Shown here: piece after piece, positions 43,401 to 52,129 of the stretch
Numbering within the stretch: position 1 is the first letter of the stretch
Layout of the letters: every line of letters begins with the position of its first letter
NCBI GenBank assembly: GCA_016219175.1
Contig: JACRCD010000086.1
Span: forward strand, 62,001-126,000
DNA length: 64,000 bases
Origin: Deltaproteobacteria bacterium
GTDB lineage: Bacteria > Desulfobacterota > Desulfobulbia > Desulfobulbales > SURF-16
Direction: 5' to 3'
Made by a program: the position numbers and the translations under genes
Notes under the pieces: model-generated
The model's database searches: none
What the model saw: only the letters and a program-made list of their open reading frames with translations
Told to the model about the DNA's origin: nothing

Positions 43401-43730
43401 TTAACGGCTCAGTCTCGTGCTTACCAGCCGGTTGATGCTCACGCCGGATTCCGCTGCCTGGATAGCCAAACTGCGATGAACTTCTGGTGGAACCCGTACC
43501 ATAAACTTCCCGCTGTAATTTTTATTTGCTATTGGCTCGGGTATTTCTTCGCCATTTTTTTTCATGTCCTGGATAACGTCAGCGACAACATCACGGATAC
43601 CCTTCAGGGCCTTTTCCGGAGAGTCAGCTAGCCAGCTAAGGCTCGAAAATTCGGCGCAAAGTCCAAGATACTCCTTGTCTTCTTCCGACCACGTTACACG
43701 GTAAGTATAATGATCATTTTTTATGGACAT
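43401..43730 (-). CDS. hicB: HicB-family antitoxin
   Basis: A 109-residue protein with an N-terminal HicB-like fold (YRVTWSEEDKEYLGLCAEFS) and a C-terminal ribbon-helix-helix (YSGKFMVRVPPEVHRSLAIQ, GVSINRLVSTRL). It overlaps the upstream toxin-like gene by 17 bases; toxin-first order is typical of hicAB. Confidence 0.83.
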   Translation of the reverse strand: MSIKNDHYTYRVTWSEEDKEYLGLCAEFSSLSWLADSPEKALKGIRDVVADVIQDMKKNGEEIPEPIANKNYSGKFMVRVPPEVHRSLAIQAAESGVSINRLVSTRLSR

Positions 43731-43974
43731 GGTCTACCTCCAATCTTTCTATCGCTTTCAGCACCTGCTTGACCTGATAACCTTTTGCTTTCCCGTTTTG
43801 ATTTTGTATGTTCACCCTGGGATCGCCCTTCCACGGGGTTTTGTAAATTCTATGGCTGCTGCTTGTTTGCCGTGCTTCCCCGAAATATAACTCACAGATT
43901 CTACATAAGTCCGCATACCGTACATCATTGGGGTTCTGTCTCATCTGTTTGAGTATGTTTTCATCCTTGCTCAT
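43714..43974 (-). CDS. hicA: HicA-like toxin
   Basis: An 86-residue protein (NDVRYADLCRICELYFGEAR, SSSHRIYKTPWKGDPRVNIQ, KAKGYQVKQVLKAIERL). The SSSHRIYKT block with its His matches the HicA catalytic His region. It starts at the operator-containing promoter at 43984-44008 and overlaps hicB. Confidence 0.78.
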   Translation of the reverse strand: MSKDENILKQMRQNPNDVRYADLCRICELYFGEARQTSSSHRIYKTPWKGDPRVNIQNQNGKAKGYQVKQVLKAIERLEVDHVHKK

Positions 43975-43983
43975 CCTTATATA

Positions 43984-44008
43984 GTATCATTATTGATACT
44001 TGTGTCAA
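43984..44008 (-). promoter_or_regulatory. Promoter and dyad operator of hicAB
   Basis: A perfect dyad GTATCATTATTGATAC (43984-43999) lies just upstream of hicA. On the minus strand TTGACA (44008-44003) precedes it, with a TATA-rich -10 region near the start. Autorepression by HicB is likely. Confidence 0.55.
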
Positions 44009-44287
44009 GAGGGGAGAGGGGATGTGTGAGAAGAATTTTTGCCTGTACCGGGCAAAGGAATAGGGGGAGGCGGAAAATAAAGCGGTCCCCATTTTCGCTA
44101 GGATACCACGCCGCGAAAGAAAAGCCAGAGGGTGACCCCGTATGCGGCACAGTCTTTGCTATGTCCAGAGAGAAACGGCACGATTGTGTACGTGCATATA
44201 GTTTGACACGAGCTGAGGCGGTAAGTCGAGACATCATGAAAGCCGGCTTTATCTCACAAATTTTTTTATTGTTCTGTAGGGGAAACT

Positions 44288-44881
44288 ATGAAAAGATTTT
44301 ATTGTTTTTTATGCGCGATGTTGCTGGCTTTATCTTGCATGGCTACCGGAGTTTCGTTCGCCTCCATGACCGGGCTCAGCGTCGAAGAGCTGACCGACGG
44401 TTCCGATGCGGTTGTTCAAGGAAAGGTTGAGAGGCTGATGCCTCGATGGAGCGACGACGGTAAAAAAATAATTACTACCGCCTACATAAGAGTTTCCGAG
44501 GTGGTGAGAGGCACTAATCTCTACAAGGGCGGGCAAGGTGCGCTCATGCAGGTTGAATATGAGGGGGGGGAGATCGGCGATATCGGCTACAAGAGAGCTG
44601 ATGTTTCCGCGCTTACCCTGAGTGATGAGGTTTTTGTTTTCGTGAAAGCCGGCAGTATTGACCAGGGCCAGGAGCCAAGGAGTCAGCAGGATCGTCTTGG
44701 TAAAAAAGCGGTTGGACTGGAAGTGGCACACACAATTGTCGGGCTTGGGCAGGGTATTTACAAAGTAGACTCAGACGGGATGGCGCGGAAAAATGATTTT
44801 TCCATAATAGCCGGGCATGAAAAGGTACAGTCGTCCCTTCCGGTCAAACAATTAAAGGATATCGTGAAAGGAGTGAAATAA
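44288..44881 (+). CDS. Secreted protein of unknown function, partner of the protease
   Basis: A 197-residue protein with a signal peptide (FYCFLCAMLLALSCMATGVS). The mature part starts GLSVEELTDGSDAVVQGKVE and appears to be a small beta domain (VSEVVRGTNLYKGG, MQVEYEGGEIGDIGYKRADV). I know no name for it. It is followed after one base by a matrixin-like protease gene, so the two are probably made and exported together. Confidence 0.72.
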   Translation: MKRFYCFLCAMLLALSCMATGVSFASMTGLSVEELTDGSDAVVQGKVERLMPRWSDDGKKIITTAYIRVSEVVRGTNLYKGGQGALMQVEYEGGEIGDIGYKRADVSALTLSDEVFVFVKAGSIDQGQEPRSQQDRLGKKAVGLEVAHTIVGLGQGIYKVDSDGMARKNDFSIIAGHEKVQSSLPVKQLKDIVKGVK

Positions 44882-44882
44882 T

Positions 44883-46085
44883 ATGCAATCAAGAAAGATA
44901 TTGCTCCTGACATGTATTTTCGCCATATTGAGCCTGATTCTTGAATTGCCGCGGGCATCCGCATGGCAGACAACGAAAACCAGCTCCGGAAAAGATATTA
45001 AGTGGGGATCAGGTTCGGCATCATATTATATTAATCCGGCGGGGGGGCCTAAGAAGTCTCCCCAGGCTGTGTTGGACGCGATGCAGACCTGGTCAAGTGT
45101 GCCATCCGCTGATTTTGATTTTTTCGGGGTGGAATCAACTTCCCCGTGTACCGGTTCATATCAGGCGGAAAACGGCATATGTTTCGGCGCAATCAATGAA
45201 CCCGGCGTAGTTGCCCAAAACTCCTTTTGGTACAACCCGGCAACAGGGGAAATGTTACACAGCGAGATAGTTTTTAATACAAAATATAAATGGTCGATCG
45301 GCGGGTCGGCATCATCGTTTGATGTGCAAAATATTATCACTCATGAATTAGGGCATACATTGTCATTGCAGGATGAGTATTCGGTGAGCCAATCCGCAAA
45401 TACGATGTATGGGTACGCCTCGTACAACGAAACGAAAAAAAGGACCTTGGAGGCCGATGATCTTGCGGGAATCTGTTATTTATATCCAAGTCAGCCCACC
45501 CCACCGGCACCGCCTGAACAATGTTCCTACACGGTAACAATTAGCCAGTCAACGTATGCCGCGGCAGGTGGTACCGGAAGCGTAACGGTATCAACGCAAC
45601 CGGGATGTACGTGGAACTCATCAAGCAGTTCTTCGTGGATTACCATGAATACCCCTTCAGCGACTTCTGTGTCGTTTACAGTGGCGAAAAACACGTCTAA
45701 ACTTATCAGATCAACAACAATTTCAGTAGCTAATAAATCATTTGTTATTACTCAATCCGCGAATATTCCAATTAAAATTACGGCATCACCATCTTCTATC
45801 GACTTTGGGAAGGTAAAAAGAAATACCACCTCGGCTAAGAAAAGTTCCGTCGTTTCGATTAGTGGCAACAGCATTAATTCCATAGCTCTTTACATAAGCG
45901 GAAATAATTATAAGGATTTTTCCCCATCGGCAACCTGCGTAAAAAAATCATCGACATCCTATACTTGCACGATTACCTCGACTTTCAGGCCAACCGCGCT
46001 TGGCGCGGAGACGGCATCGATAGACGTCTATGTCAACAATGGAGAATCGACATTGTCATTACCCCTGAAAGGGAGAGGCCTATAG
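44883..46085 (+). CDS. Secreted matrixin-like zinc metalloprotease with BACON and HYDIN-like domains
   Basis: A 400-residue protein with a signal peptide (LLLTCIFAILSLILELPRAS). The protease domain (about 30-205) has the zinc motif ITHELGHTLSLQDEYS and the downstream Met-turn-like NTMYGYAS. A BACON-like domain (about 215-295; WNSSSSSSWITM ... VSFTVAKNTS) and an ASPM/HYDIN-type beta domain (PSSIDFGKVKRNTTSAKKSS) follow, likely for binding. The third zinc ligand of matrixins (second His of HExxHxxGxxH) is replaced by Asp, as seen in some related families. It is an accessory extracellular enzyme. Confidence 0.82.
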   Translation: MQSRKILLLTCIFAILSLILELPRASAWQTTKTSSGKDIKWGSGSASYYINPAGGPKKSPQAVLDAMQTWSSVPSADFDFFGVESTSPCTGSYQAENGICFGAINEPGVVAQNSFWYNPATGEMLHSEIVFNTKYKWSIGGSASSFDVQNIITHELGHTLSLQDEYSVSQSANTMYGYASYNETKKRTLEADDLAGICYLYPSQPTPPAPPEQCSYTVTISQSTYAAAGGTGSVTVSTQPGCTWNSSSSSSWITMNTPSATSVSFTVAKNTSKLIRSTTISVANKSFVITQSANIPIKITASPSSIDFGKVKRNTTSAKKSSVVSISGNSINSIALYISGNNYKDFSPSATCVKKSSTSYTCTITSTFRPTALGAETASIDVYVNNGESTLSLPLKGRGL

Positions 46086-46137
46086 GTGAGGTCATCTTCC
46101 GCAACACTGGCCCAATGAACACTGGCCAAGAGGCAAA

Positions 46138-46222
46138 TGCCGATAAGAAAGAAAACCAAGGGGGGAGAATGCGGGTCAGGAAAAAATGTTCAGATATGAT
46201 GTTCATTCGATCCGGATATTCT
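46138..46222 (-). repeat. Degraded copy of the small-peptide repeat
   Basis: This DNA matches 41137-41222 along its length, including GAAAACCAAGGGG and TCGATCCGGATATTCT, and part of it matches 38062-38118. Here the initiator of the small peptide is ATA and two extra C residues shift the frame, so it is not translated as the peptide. Confidence 0.65.
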
Positions 46223-46439
46223 CTTGGCTACACCATTCCCTGAGGGCCTCCTTCCGGCGAGCGTCCTCGTACTTGTACCACGCCTCAAGCATGCCCTTTT
46301 TCTCCAGAAGCGCCTTGAACCGCGTATACGCTCCCTTGGATCTGAAGCTGCGATCCACGGTTTCCACTTCATCCGGCAGGGTCTCGGCGATGAACATGCC
46401 CGCGATAGAGACAGCCGCAATGCCGAAGGTCGCGGGCAT
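46203..46439 (-). pseudogene. UPF0158-like protein, C-terminal remnant
   Basis: A 78-codon frame ending SKGAYTRFKALLEKKGMLEA, WYKYEDARRKEALREWC, SQENIRIE. This is the conserved C-terminal half of UPF0158 proteins. The first 30 residues (MPATFGIAAVSIAGMFIAET) do not fit the family, so the gene looks truncated. The same final NIRIE-stop coding is left over beside the RelE gene at 41.2 kb, showing duplication of this segment. Confidence 0.55.
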
Positions 46440-46451
46440 GGCCCGCTCCTT

Positions 46452-46676
46452 CTAAGCGGCAAAATCGAGCAATTCAAGTTTAACCCCTCTTTTTTTCTCT
46501 TTGCGGGCATGCTGAAGAACGGCTCTGTTTACATCCGCGGAAATATATTCTTCGCCGCAATTATTACAAACCTCTGCCGGGACATTTTTAAATACCAGGG
46601 TTAAATCATTTTGCTCTAAAACAATGGTGGTGATCCCTTCTTCGGTATTTCCGTTTTTGCAGATCGCGCATTTCAT
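46452..46676 (-). CDS. YgiT-type zinc finger protein (MqsA-like antitoxin N-terminal domain)
   Basis: A 74-residue protein starting MKCAICKNGNTEEG with a second Cys pair at AEVCNNCGEEYIS. The Cys spacing and the FKNVPAEVCNNCGE core match YgiT-type zinc fingers, often antitoxins next to DUF4258 or MqsR toxins. No toxin partner is visible here, so it may be an orphan. An in-frame GTG 15 bases upstream is an alternative start. Confidence 0.78.
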   Translation of the reverse strand: MKCAICKNGNTEEGITTIVLEQNDLTLVFKNVPAEVCNNCGEEYISADVNRAVLQHARKEKKRGVKLELLDFAA

Positions 46677-46690
46677 TATTTCAATCACCA

Positions 46691-46804
46691 CCTATCGTTC
46701 GCATTTTTCTGGCCAAAAAACGCATTATAGCCGCGAAATATGCTGTTTTTTGAGCATTTTATTGCAAGATATCATCCTGTTAGCTTGGTCCGACCCCGAT
46801 TTGT
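46691..46804 (+). repeat. ~110-bp dispersed repeat, copy 2
   Basis: It matches 42607-42719 at nearly 90% identity in the same orientation. It lies immediately upstream of the YgiT-like gene and before the attC-like site. Confidence 0.75.
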
Positions 46805-46834
46805 TTTTTTCATTAGGATGATTTTTTTTTGGCA

Positions 46835-46919
46835 ATCTAACTAGAGTTAACCGGCGCTGCGCGGCTTTATCGCGCTGCGTCCAGCGACCGAAGGGGCGAG
46901 GTTGAGCGCCATGTTAGAT
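46835..46919 (-). other. Integron attC-like recombination site
   Basis: On the minus strand it starts with ATCTAAC (fits RYYYAAC) and ends with GTTAGAT (fits GTTRRRY), 85 bases apart. Inner complementary stretches (GGCGCT/AGCGCC) give the folded cruciform shape. The stop codon of the upstream lipoprotein gene overlaps the first base of the site, exactly as in gene cassettes. Confidence 0.65.
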
Positions 46920-47275
46920 CACCGCTTACGAATTTCGATAGTGGTGTCCGGTGCGTCTTCCCATCTGATTGGTTTTATATCAGTGACACACGAAGAAGCT
47001 GGTCGAGAGCTTTTGTATGAATTGATGCCAGTTACCTTGCCTCGGAAAAACCAAACCGTTCGATAGTCGTGGTAGCCAAAGCCCGCGCCAGTCTGACAGT
47101 ATTGCCATGCCTCATTCTCGCCCTTTAGCTGACGGTCATCAGGCGGCCCCATTACAGCAAGGACTTCTTCCTTTGTGTCTCCGAGATTGAGCAGAACCGC
47201 CTTCTTCTCAAGGCTGCCACACGCCGCAAGAAAAATGCCGAACGCTGCTGCCAATATGATCTTTATATATGCCAT
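46919..47275 (-). CDS. SmpA/BamE-like small lipoprotein, probable gene cassette
   Basis: A 118-residue protein with lipobox FLAAC (MAYIKIILAAAFGIFLAACG). The mature part contains LGDTKEEVLAVMGPPDDRQ and WQYCQTGAGFGYHDYRTVWF, the SmpA/OmlA fold pattern of outer-membrane-associated lipoproteins. It is bounded downstream by an attC-like site at its stop and upstream by GTTAGAT at 47299-47305. It therefore appears to be a mobile integron cassette. The exact role is unknown. Confidence 0.75.
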   Translation of the reverse strand: MAYIKIILAAAFGIFLAACGSLEKKAVLLNLGDTKEEVLAVMGPPDDRQLKGENEAWQYCQTGAGFGYHDYRTVWFFRGKVTGINSYKSSRPASSCVTDIKPIRWEDAPDTTIEIRKR

Positions 47276-47298
47276 GTGGGTTCCTTGTGGTGTTGGTG

Positions 47299-47422
47299 AT
47301 CTAACGCCCCACGGCTCACCTGCCCGCCGTGAATGACCACGATGACGGCAGGGATAAATAACATTAACTGGCTATCAAGTCGCCTTGCGTGGTGCGGGTC
47401 ACGGTACAGCAGATGGTTATGT
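47299..47422 (-). other. Weaker attC-like site
   Basis: On the minus strand it ends with a good GTTAGAT (47305-47299) just upstream of the lipoprotein gene. Its other end would be ACATAAC (47422-47416), one mismatch from RYYYAAC. The inner arms are less clear than at the first site. Confidence 0.35.
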
Positions 47423-47638
47423 GAGTTTTTTTTAAAAGTTCCGGCCCCTTTCGAGGCCGGTTTGTAGCTACCGAATAAGCGTGAGCAGTAGCACAATGAT
47501 CTGTAGTATCTGCTTGTAGCTAATTCGGATTTGCAATGTCAGCTTAATCATTGGAATTTCCTATGATTTCGTTGACAGGCCTGCCAACTTTGTCGGTTGG
47601 CTTTGGTGGTTACTGGATGTCCCAGCAAAGATGGTAAC
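47423..47638. other. Cassette-like stretch without convincing gene
   Basis: No confident gene is present. A hairpin CCGGCCCC/GAGGCCGG near 47441-47460 has a T-rich flank and could be a terminator. Frames here are short and lack ribosome sites. Confidence 0.35.
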
Positions 47639-47734
47639 GCGCTAACATTACGTCTCTGCTGGCCCGTTGGCCACCTATCGGTGCGGTTGCCACCGCGCCG
47701 GGGACCCGCCGAAGATAAACTCTGTTGTTAGCGC
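47639..47734 (-). other. attC-like site next to the winged-helix gene
   Basis: Outer perfect 9-base inverted repeat GCGCTAACA / TGTTAGCGC, 96 bases end to end, with a GC-rich interior. It has the size and TAAC/GTTA ends of attC sites but deviates from GTTRRRY. It lies 49 bases downstream of the 158-aa gene. Confidence 0.4.
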
Positions 47735-47782
47735 AACAGGTGGTTTTCTAAGGTAGGTTCCCAATTTTTAAATTGTATTAGG

Positions 47783-48259
47783 TTATGTGTTCGCTACTAT
47801 ATATTCACGACCTCTATCTGTTATGTAATAACGAGTATTATCCATTGATGAAAGCAAATCTCCAATAAAACCAACTTTTTTGAGGTTATTGATATGATAT
47901 TCAGCGACACCAACAGAAATATTGAACCGACTTGCAATATTAGAAACATAGAATTCTTGATTTGTGTCAAAGAAGTGTTTAAGGATTTGCTCTTCGATTT
48001 CTTTTGGTTTGTTTACGCTCTGTTCTTTTTGCGAGGACTCGATGATTTTAGTGAGACGGTTTATCTCTTTGGTTGCCTTCTCAAGATCAGATTTGAGAGC
48101 CTTGTTCTCGGAATTAAGATTTTTTTCTCGGAGCTCAGAGTCAAACAGCTTTTGTTCCAGCGAAGAAAACTTGTCGTTCGCCAGCGCGATACGCTCACGA
48201 AGTATCGTAGCTGAACCATGTTCGTTGATAAGTTTTTCAAATCCGTCAAGCAGTCCCAT
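47783..48259 (-). CDS. Coiled-coil plus winged-helix protein, cassette-like
   Basis: A 158-residue protein with an N-terminal coiled coil (about 20-85; SSLEQKLFDSELREKNLNSE). A winged helix-turn-helix follows at about 90-155 (FYVSNIASRFNISVGVAEYH, then RYYITDRGREYI). It likely binds DNA or responds as a marR-like accessory regulator. An attC-like site lies downstream, so it may be a cassette gene. Confidence 0.7.
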   Translation of the reverse strand: MGLLDGFEKLINEHGSATILRERIALANDKFSSLEQKLFDSELREKNLNSENKALKSDLEKATKEINRLTKIIESSQKEQSVNKPKEIEEQILKHFFDTNQEFYVSNIASRFNISVGVAEYHINNLKKVGFIGDLLSSMDNTRYYITDRGREYIVANT

Positions 48260-48300
48260 AATTTGCCTTATGTTGAATGATGTTTGATGGGTTACGTATA

Positions 48301-48459
48301 ATGGACAGAATAATAAATATTGTAATATTATTTTTCTGTCTAGTATTTGTGGCTTTTTGTCTGTTAACTTATCAATTTTTTTACTATAATTTATACAGCA
48401 AGCTGATTCCCCCCCAGGGCAATACCCATCAAAATCATATATCTGCCTGGATCCGATAA
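48301..48459 (+). CDS. Possible 52-residue membrane peptide
   Basis: It reads MDRIINIVILFFCLVFVAFC and onward, with one strong membrane helix and a short polar tail. No good ribosome site is seen, and the DNA is very AT-rich. It is weakly supported; it could be chance. Confidence 0.22.
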   Translation: MDRIINIVILFFCLVFVAFCLLTYQFFYYNLYSKLIPPQGNTHQNHISAWIR

Positions 48460-48664
48460 TGTTCTACCTGATAACGATTTCCTGGCTCAGCAGTCATCCG
48501 CTGTTTGTGCAAAATATGCTGTCAAGGATACCAGTAGAATTTTTTTACCCCGATTTAACCTTGTCAAAAAAAGGAGTAGCACTTTTGCCGAAAGATGGCA
48601 ACAAATAATAACAACCCAAAAGAGCGATCAGTAAATTTTCTGAATCGTCTATCTGGCTGAAGAC
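48460..48664. other. Left junction of the accessory segment with atpB
   Basis: AT-rich, with no gene. It marks where the N-ATPase operon stops after atpB. I saw no direct repeat shared with the other junction near 36011-36028. Confidence 0.35.
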
Positions 48665-49339
48665 CTACGAATTCCCATCCATCTTCAGCACCGAGGCGAT
48701 GTACACCATGGCCAGCAGGGCGAAGATATAGGCCTGGATGCTGCCGGTCAGCAGGCCCAGGGCCTGCATGGCCACGGGCAAAAACAGCGGGACGATGAGC
48801 AGCAGGACAAAGCCGATGATCGTGCCGCTCATCACGTTGCCGTACAGGCGGACGGCCAGGGCCAGGATGCGCGACAGGTCGCCGATGATGTTGAACGGCA
48901 GCATGAAAAAGGAGGGCTCGATGTATTGGCGGAGATAGCTGGTGACGCTTCTGGTGGCCAGCCCGTAATAGGGCACCGCGACAAAAACGCAGAGGGCCAG
49001 GGCGCTGGTGGTGGAGAGCGAGGCGGTCGGCGGTTTGTAGAAGGGGATAACCGACAGCAGGTTGGAGAGCAGGATGAAGAGAAAGAGGGTGCCGATAAAG
49101 GGCAGAAACGAATCCGGCTTCTGCCGGGTGAGGAGTTCGATCTGATTGGCGATGGTGCCGACCAGGATCTCAAGCAGGTTCTGCCACCGGCTCATTGACG
49201 GGCCGCTGGAAAGTTTTCTGGTGATCAGCCGGGAGCCAAGCACCAGCAGCAGCATCTCAAACCAGGTAAAGAGGATGGTGGCATTGAGCCGCCCCCAGCC
49301 CCAATCGACTATGATCAACTGATCGGGTGAAAAATTCAT
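48665..49339 (-). CDS. atpB: N-ATPase subunit a
   Basis: A 224-residue multi-helix membrane protein carrying the ion-channel segment with the essential Arg (ILALAVRLYGNVMSGTIIGF) and the last-helix pattern GLLTGSIQAYIFALLAMVYI. It forms the stator channel next to the c-ring. It overlaps atpR by four bases (ATGA). The normal downstream neighbour atpE is 12.7 kb away. Confidence 0.93.
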   Translation of the reverse strand: MNFSPDQLIIVDWGWGRLNATILFTWFEMLLLVLGSRLITRKLSSGPSMSRWQNLLEILVGTIANQIELLTRQKPDSFLPFIGTLFLFILLSNLLSVIPFYKPPTASLSTTSALALCVFVAVPYYGLATRSVTSYLRQYIEPSFFMLPFNIIGDLSRILALAVRLYGNVMSGTIIGFVLLLIVPLFLPVAMQALGLLTGSIQAYIFALLAMVYIASVLKMDGNS

Positions 49340-49647
49340 GGCGGTAGGGGATTTTTTTTGCCGGCAGGGGCGGCAGGCGCACGCATACGGCGGATCATCA
49401 CCTGCCGGGCGATGAGAAAGCCGATGGTCATGGCAATGAGCCTTTGCCAGTCGTCACGCATGAAAATATAAAAAACCGTCATGACCAGACCCATGCGCAG
49501 CACAAAGCTGACCAGCAGTTTCCCGCCGAAATGGTTCTTGCCCAGGCTTTTGTTCAAGGTCAGCCACAAACCCTGGAAATAGACAAGGCCCACGGCGAAA
49601 CCGATCAGCAGCATGCCGGCCAGCAGGATGATACGCTCATTTGCCAT
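49336..49647 (-). CDS. atpR: N-ATPase accessory subunit AtpR
   Basis: A 103-residue protein with three membrane helices (LLAGMLLIGFAVGLVYFQGL; LLVSFVLRMGLVMTVFYIFM; LIAMTIGFLIARQVMIR). The FVLRMGLVMTVFY segment with its buried Arg is typical of AtpR, found only in N-ATPase operons, where it is thought to help the c-ring or a-subunit. It overlaps both neighbours (ATGA). Confidence 0.87.
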   Translation of the reverse strand: MANERIILLAGMLLIGFAVGLVYFQGLWLTLNKSLGKNHFGGKLLVSFVLRMGLVMTVFYIFMRDDWQRLIAMTIGFLIARQVMIRRMRAPAAPAGKKNPLPP

Positions 49648-49952
49648 CAGCGGCTTCCACTCTCTTTTTTCAGCCAGTGCCAGGCGACAACGATACCCAG
49701 AAAAAGTCCGGCAAACAGGCAGGTCAGGGTCCAGGACATTCTGTTGTCCAGCAGGTGAAGTTCGTCAAGCCGCCGGCCGATCAAGGCGCCAAGGACGGCG
49801 GGCGCGGCCACGGTCCAGCCGATCATGCCCAGCATGCCCAGGCCGAAAAAGATCGGTTTTTTCTTCTCCTGCTGGGCCTGCTCCCGTTTTTTGTGCTTTT
49901 TCTCCACGATTTCCGGGAGATGCTCTTTGTGAGGTTTCTGGTTTCTGGACAT
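49647..49952 (-). CDS. atpQ: N-ATPase accessory subunit AtpQ (AtpI/AtpZ-like)
   Basis: A 101-residue protein with a Lys-rich N-terminus and two membrane helices (GMIGWTVAAPAVLGALIGRR; LTCLFAGLFLGIVVAWHWLK). The position between atpC and atpR and the GWxxAxPxxLGxxxGRxLD pattern identify AtpQ, thought to aid Mg2+ supply or assembly. Confidence 0.85.
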   Translation of the reverse strand: MSRNQKPHKEHLPEIVEKKHKKREQAQQEKKKPIFFGLGMLGMIGWTVAAPAVLGALIGRRLDELHLLDNRMSWTLTCLFAGLFLGIVVAWHWLKKESGSR

Positions 49953-49957
49953 GGTGG

Positions 49958-50356
49958 CTATTGTTTTTTCAGCTCGGCAAAGCGGCGGAGCATGGAATGT
50001 TCAAGGCCGGTGAGGGCGGTGCGCGCCTTTTTCTCCAGATCATCGATCTGGTAAAATTCCGTGGCCACGATGGTGGACAGCACGTCGAAATCCTCGCCCA
50101 TGATGCAGTTTCTGGTGGCAATCCTGACCTGGAACCCTTGTTTGACCAGGGAGCCGTGGTCCACGGCAAAATAGAGAGTTTTGCCGGCCTGATCCTCCGT
50201 GGTGAGAATTCCCGGCACGAGCACGGCGACATAGTCGATATGCCGGGGCAGCAGGGTGAAGTAGCCTTCAAGGCCTTCAACCACCACCTTGCTGATCGAT
50301 TCCGACTGCCAGTAAATCTTCGTGGGCAGATAGATGCCAAGTGACATCAGATTCAT
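49958..50356 (-). CDS. atpC: N-ATPase subunit epsilon
   Basis: A 132-residue protein with the N-terminal beta-barrel pattern (VVEGLEGYFTLLPRHIDYVA, then GKTLYFAVDHGSLVKQG) and a short C-terminal helical hairpin (EKKARTALTGLEHSMLRRFA). It couples the head to the c-ring and restrains ATP hydrolysis. It starts 14 bases after atpD with ribosome site GGAGAGC. Confidence 0.9.
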   Translation of the reverse strand: MNLMSLGIYLPTKIYWQSESISKVVVEGLEGYFTLLPRHIDYVAVLVPGILTTEDQAGKTLYFAVDHGSLVKQGFQVRIATRNCIMGEDFDVLSTIVATEFYQIDDLEKKARTALTGLEHSMLRRFAELKKQ

Positions 50357-50370
50357 TGTTTGCTCTCCGC

Positions 50371-52035
<1,665 letters not shown>

Positions 52036-52129
52036 TCAGCAAAAAGTATGGGACACTGGCATGCCGGAGTCAAGAATAACTTCACCATTGGCTTTCCCCT
52101 GCTCTCCGCCTCTGCTCCAGGGCCCCGGT

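Noticed and set aside
41223-48259. CRISPR array in the repeat-rich accessory region
   Set aside because: The repeats are long, few and irregularly spaced, with no 25-40-base direct repeats alternating with spacers and no cas genes.
36011-48664. Insertion sequence or prophage as the cause of the atp operon split
   Set aside because: No transposase, phage integrase or structural gene and no flanking direct repeats were found; the origin of the insert remains open.
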